DNA from: Deltaproteobacteria bacterium
Lineage (GTDB): Bacteria > Myxococcota > B64-G9
Direction of reading: 5' to 3'
DNA: 6,859 nt
Assembly: GCA_003647095.1 (NCBI GenBank)
Contig: QMME01000214.1
Location: 1-6,859 of the forward strand
The notes beneath the pieces were generated by a model, which was not told the origin of the DNA, ran no database searches, and saw only the letters and a program-made list of their open reading frames with translations. This document shows positions 3,908-6,859 of the stretch, in pieces. A program made the translations under genes and the position numbers. Every line of letters starts with the position of its first letter. Position 1 is the stretch's first letter.

Positions 3908-6859
3908 TCACTGCCCCTGCTCGTAGCAACCACGATCGATGGCCGAGACGGCGGTACGATCCACGCCGTCCAGCGAAACTCCGGCCTGCATAGCACCGTT
4001 GGAAATGCTGGCGGGATCGACGCCGCTGTCGATGGCGCTGCAACCGACGTCCAGGTGACTGTCATCAGGGGCAACGAAGAACGGATCGCCGGACCCCAGA
4101 TGCTCGACGGCCGTCACCGTGTAGTTGCCGTCACCGGGCTCGTAGCCGTCGGTGTTGGTGTCGGTGCCGCGCACTGTCGCCGAGTGCAGGGTATAGCTCG
4201 TGGGTGCGTCGAGGGCGGTGACACCGGTATCACCGCTGGAGCGTCTCTGGGCACGCAGGAAGGCTGCCGGCGTTTCAGCCTCCATGGCCAGGTTGACGAA
4301 GTAGGCATCGACTACCGAGGCCACGTCGAGCAGGGAATCGGGTGCATAGCTGCCGCTGCCGTTGAGGCGGCAGGTGACGTTCACCACCCGATCCGAGGTG
4401 GGAGGGGTGGCGTTGCGATCGTGGCTGCGCACCCCGAAACGGATGCAGGTATTGAAGGCTCCCGCGATCAGGCTGTCTGTCAACAGCACGTGGTCACCCA
4501 GATAGAGCGCCTGTTTGAGACCGGCGGTGCCTAATGGCAACGAGCCTACCACCAGGTGCCTGAGCTGGTGCCAGCCGGCGGAAGGAGCGGTATCCTGTGA
4601 ACCCTCGATCATGACCGCCCGGTCATCGGCCTGGGCGTCGGAGGATACCAGCAGGGTCATGTTCTCCAGTCGCGTTGGTAGTTCCTGCCGGCGCAGAACC
4701 ACCAGCAGGGCGGCATGTCTTTGCCACATCTCGGCCTGGCTCCACAGGGGATCCTCCTCGCGGCTGGTCAACACAACCTGGCTGGCCGAGCCGCCCTGTC
4801 CTATGATGTCCAGGCCCCAGGGAACGATGGCATCGCCGGCGTAGTCGATGTAGGGGTAGATTTCTATGGTGCCCCCAGGCCAGGAGGAAAACACCGCCAG
4901 TTGCAGCTCGTTGTCGTCGGCCGGTGTGAAATCACAAGGATTGACGCCGCAGTTGTCGTCTCCCAGCCTGATGATCATGCGACGGGGGCCGCTTAGCTGG
5001 CTGCGCTGCTGGTAGGCTCCCGGCAACAGGCCGGTGCGTCCTTCCAGGAGCTGGCCGTCCAGGCTGCTGCCCTCCCCGGCCACCAGGGGGCTGGTCAGCT
5101 GGGTGCTGTCGGCCAGGAAAAGAGGCACCAGGGGTGATTCCACCTCGGCCGGACCCAGGCTGTTGTCCTGGACCAGGTTGCTGTTGTCGTCAGGATCCAG
5201 CCCGGTCACCAGCTCGGCGAAGCCCTCCACCACGTTCCCACTCACCACCAGGCCGGTGGTCTGCCCAGAACCAGTGACCAGGGCGTCGAGCTGGTTGGTC
5301 AACGACAGCACCAGGTTGTTGGCCAGCACCACCCCGCTGGAATCCTCCACGGTGATGGGTGAACCGGCCTTCTGGAAATAGACCAGTGTGTTGCCCACCA
5401 GGCGAACATCTTGCAGTCCGGCCAGGCGGAAGCTGTTTTCGTAGAAACCAAAGAAGTGCGAGTTGCGAACCGTGGTATGGGAACCCAGCCGCAGGGGTTC
5501 TTCGATGCTGTTGTAGCCCACCACCTCCGGTTGCAGGGCCATGCCGATCACGTTCTCGATGAGGTGGCCCTCGCTGGCTCCATCCTGCTGGCTGAGCAGC
5601 GGCCAGGTGGAGATGGCTGCGTTGCTGCCACTGAGATTGACGAAGGTTACATCCTTGATATGAATGTCGTCTCCATCAAGGTGCAGGATACCGTTCTGTC
5701 CCGTCGAGGTTGGCGGGCAGGAGAGAATGACGTTTCTCCGCTCGACTCCAGTTGCAGCCGCCACCAGCGAAGAACCGGGAATGTCAAGTGTGCAGGCGTG
5801 AAACCAGAAGGGCTGCCCGTCGTCGTCGTAGAGAAAAAAGGAGGCTCCTTCTGCGGGAGCGTCAGCAACCGCCTGCTCCAGGCCGCTGTCGCCGGTGTAG
5901 TCACAAACACTGGTTGGAAGCCCCGCTTCGTCCAGGTGCGGGCAGCCGTCGGCAACCGGGCCGATGTGATACGATGGGCATCCACCGGCATTGGCCGTAT
6001 GCTGGCACCCGGAAAGGACGTTACAAGTATCCGTGCTGCAGGGAATGCCGTCATCGCAGGCAGCGTCAACGGGCTCATTGAGGCAGGAATCGCTCTGCTG
6101 GTCGCAGCTGTCGGTGGTGCAGTCGATGCCATCGTCACAGTCGGTCTCTCCACCGCCGCCGCACGTGCCCCCCTGGCAGATCTCTCCCGTGGTACAGAAC
6201 AACCCGTCATCACAGGGCTGTCCCTCGTTGTCCGGCTCGGCGACACAGCTGTCCTGCTCCTCGTCGCAAACGCCTCTCAGGCACTGGCCGTCGAGTTGCG
6301 AGCAGTCGCGCGGCTGGCCGCTGCAGTTGCCGGCACCATCACAGCTGTCCTGGACACTGCACCAGTTGCCGTCGTCACAGGTGGTTCCCGAGGGAACCGC
6401 TTCATGACTACAAAGCAGCTGGACGCAACTATCGGCGGTGCAGGGGTTTCCGTCCTCGCAGTCATCGTCCGCCTCGCAAGGCTGAATCGTCCAGGAAAGT
6501 TGGATGGTTACCTCGTGCACGCCACCCAGGCTGGCCTGGGCCTCGCTGCAGCCGTTGACTATCACCGTAGCTGCGGAGTCACTGCCCTCGGCAAAAAGCA
6601 GGATCCGTCCTTCCGCCTGGACCTCCAGAAAGGGAGCATCTTCCGACAGCGGTAGGGTAAAGGTGACCTGGTCTTCGATATCGTAGCCGTCGTCTCCCGG
6701 CTGCGCCTGTCCGGCCAGCAGATCCGAGCAATTCGCCTGGCTGGCCGGCCGCACCAGCACCAGGCGCAGCGATGCGGTCAACTGCCGGGCACGCTCATCG
6801 GGGAAAAGCAACTCTATGGAGTAGGAGCCCGGGTTGGCGCAGGACCACAACAGCAACGA
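3908..6859 (-). CDS. Large Cys-rich, double beta-helix surface lipoprotein, 5' end cut by window edge
   Basis: At least 983 residues, read on the minus strand; the frame is open through the right edge, so the start is outside. Numbering here begins at the TTG at 6856. The first residues, LLLWSC followed by ANPGS, look like the end of a lipoprotein signal with C6 as the lipidated cysteine; Trp at -2 is unusual. Residues 10-125 form a beta-rich domain with C43 and C103. Residues 127-293 hold 26 cysteines in six CDDG-type units. Residues 296-618 and 626-982 are two related modules. Strand-turn stretches such as VRNSHFFGFYENSFRLAG and VRLVGNTLVYFQ in the first suggest a right-handed beta-helix. 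The second ends with a choice-of-anchor-Q-like tail (HLDVGCSAIDSG, then LDGVDR and AIDRGCYEQ). No catalytic motif is seen. It is probably an outer-membrane or cell-surface adhesin or structural protein; carbohydrate binding or cleavage by the helix is possible but unproven. It is convergent with vanZ and unrelated to that operon. Confidence 0.85.
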   Translation of the reverse strand, partial: SLLLWSCANPGSYSIELLFPDERARQLTASLRLVLVRPASQANCSDLLAGQAQPGDDGYDIEDQVTFTLPLSEDAPFLEVQAEGRILLFAEGSDSAATVIVNGCSEAQASLGGVHEVTIQLSWTIQPCEADDDCEDGNPCTADSCVQLLCSHEAVPSGTTCDDGNWCSVQDSCDGAGNCSGQPRDCSQLDGQCLRGVCDEEQDSCVAEPDNEGQPCDDGLFCTTGEICQGGTCGGGGETDCDDGIDCTTDSCDQQSDSCLNEPVDAACDDGIPCSTDTCNVLSGCQHTANAGGCPSYHIGPVADGCPHLDEAGLPTSVCDYTGDSGLEQAVADAPAEGASFFLYDDDGQPFWFHACTLDIPGSSLVAAATGVERRNVILSCPPTSTGQNGILHLDGDDIHIKDVTFVNLSGSNAAISTWPLLSQQDGASEGHLIENVIGMALQPEVVGYNSIEEPLRLGSHTTVRNSHFFGFYENSFRLAGLQDVRLVGNTLVYFQKAGSPITVEDSSGVVLANNLVLSLTNQLDALVTGSGQTTGLVVSGNVVEGFAELVTGLDPDDNSNLVQDNSLGPAEVESPLVPLFLADSTQLTSPLVAGEGSSLDGQLLEGRTGLLPGAYQQRSQLSGPRRMIIRLGDDNCGVNPCDFTPADDNELQLAVFSSWPGGTIEIYPYIDYAGDAIVPWGLDIIGQGGSASQVVLTSREEDPLWSQAEMWQRHAALLVVLRRQELPTRLENMTLLVSSDAQADDRAVMIEGSQDTAPSAGWHQLRHLVVGSLPLGTAGLKQALYLGDHVLLTDSLIAGAFNTCIRFGVRSHDRNATPPTSDRVVNVTCRLNGSGSYAPDSLLDVASVVDAYFVNLAMEAETPAAFLRAQRRSSGDTGVTALDAPTSYTLHSATVRGTDTNTDGYEPGDGNYTVTAVEHLGSGDPFFVAPDDSHLDVGCSAIDSGVDPASISNGAMQAGVSLDGVDRTAVSAIDRGCYEQGQ
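3911..5971 (-). repeat. Two tandem diverged beta-helix/anchor-Q-like modules
   Basis: The C-terminal two thirds of the lipoprotein appear to consist of two homologous modules, residues 296-618 (5003-5971) and 626-982 (3911-4981). Their starts align: VCDYTGDSGLEQAV (residues 317-330) with PCDFTPADDNELQLAV (640-655), followed by a Gly-rich turn, a Leu-Asp-Ile segment and VILSC or VVLTS. Their ends align as well: PLFLADSTQLTSPLVAGEG, SLDG and LPGAYQQ in the first, against PFFVAPDDSHLDVGCSAIDSG, SLDG and DRGCYEQ in the second. The second tail matches the choice-of-anchor-Q pattern, in which GAYE is usual. The middle parts share only the general strand-turn style. The alignment was made by eye. 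Confidence 0.6.
5978..6460 (-). repeat. Six cysteine-rich units of about 27 residues (CDDG repeats)
   Basis: Within the lipoprotein, unit starts fall at cysteines 133, 160, 185, 215, 240 and 267 (numbered from TTG 6856), a spacing of 25-30 residues. Each unit has exactly four cysteines in the form C-D-D-G-x-x-C-x4/5-C-x4/6-C. Five keep the C-[DE]-D-G start (CEDGNPC, CDDGNWC, CDDGLFC, CDDGIDC, CDDGIPC); unit three (CSQLDGQC) is degenerate. C127 and C293 flank the array. Such repeats occur in surface proteins of Myxococcota and their relatives and are expected to be disulfide-bonded, so the region is probably extracytoplasmic. The units are diverged at the DNA level and are seen best in protein. 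Confidence 0.85.

Noticed and set aside
4055..4534. A 159-residue plus-strand frame opposite the second beta-helix module
   Set aside because: No motif and no sensible ribosome site; the opposite strand has a clear domain with an anchor-Q-like tail.
5411..6655. A 414-residue open frame on the plus strand, opposite the lipoprotein gene
   Set aside because: It is rich in Ala, Val and Gly without any recognisable motif, and it mirrors the codon pattern of the minus-strand gene, whose repeats and Cys units are clearly protein-coding. Long antisense frames are common in GC-rich DNA.
1..6859. CRISPR array, tRNA, insertion sequence, prophage or defence system
   Set aside because: I saw no short regularly spaced DNA repeats, no tRNA-like cloverleaf, no transposase or integrase, and no defence-type enzymes on either strand.

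Overview
This window looks like a stretch of a GC-rich bacterial chromosome from a deltaproteobacterial-type lineage, most plausibly Myxococcota or a relative. Three things suggest this: a PilZ protein of the Myxococcus-type (TIGR02266-like) subfamily, the neighbours miaB, bifunctional nuclease and VanZ, and a large surface lipoprotein carrying the CDDG-type cysteine-rich repeats and choice-of-anchor-Q-like ends common in these bacteria. The lineage is an inference from protein style. No rRNA or other phylogenetic marker is present.

Left part (2-3892, all plus strand): the 3' part of a BNR/YCF48-like beta-propeller gene is cut by the left edge. After 46 bases comes a tight run: a PilZ-domain protein (822-1277), a small protein with a possible Sm/SH3-like barrel (1270-1548, overlapping pilZ by 8 bases), miaB (1550-2887, one base after it), a bifunctional nuclease / DUF151 protein (2921-3460) and a VanZ-like membrane protein (3497-3892). 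Overlaps and gaps of at most 36 bases suggest a single transcript from pilZ to vanZ.

Right part (3908-6859, minus strand): one very large gene, convergent with vanZ and separated from it by 15 bases. It encodes a secreted, probably lipid-anchored protein. In order it has a lipobox-like start at the window edge, a beta-rich N-terminal domain, six cysteine-rich units of about 27 residues with exactly four cysteines each, and two tandem beta-helix-like modules. Each module starts with a similar Cys-Asp-aromatic-Thr segment and ends with a choice-of-anchor-Q-like tail. The start codon lies just outside the window.

Functionally, the plus-strand cluster combines tRNA modification (MiaB), a nucleic-acid-related DUF151 protein, a possible c-di-GMP receptor and a membrane protein. 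The lipoprotein is an unrelated envelope gene. I found no RNA genes, CRISPR array, mobile element or phage signature, and no clear new defence or biosynthetic system. The most interesting points are the internally duplicated architecture of the lipoprotein and the uncharacterised small protein translationally packed between pilZ and miaB.
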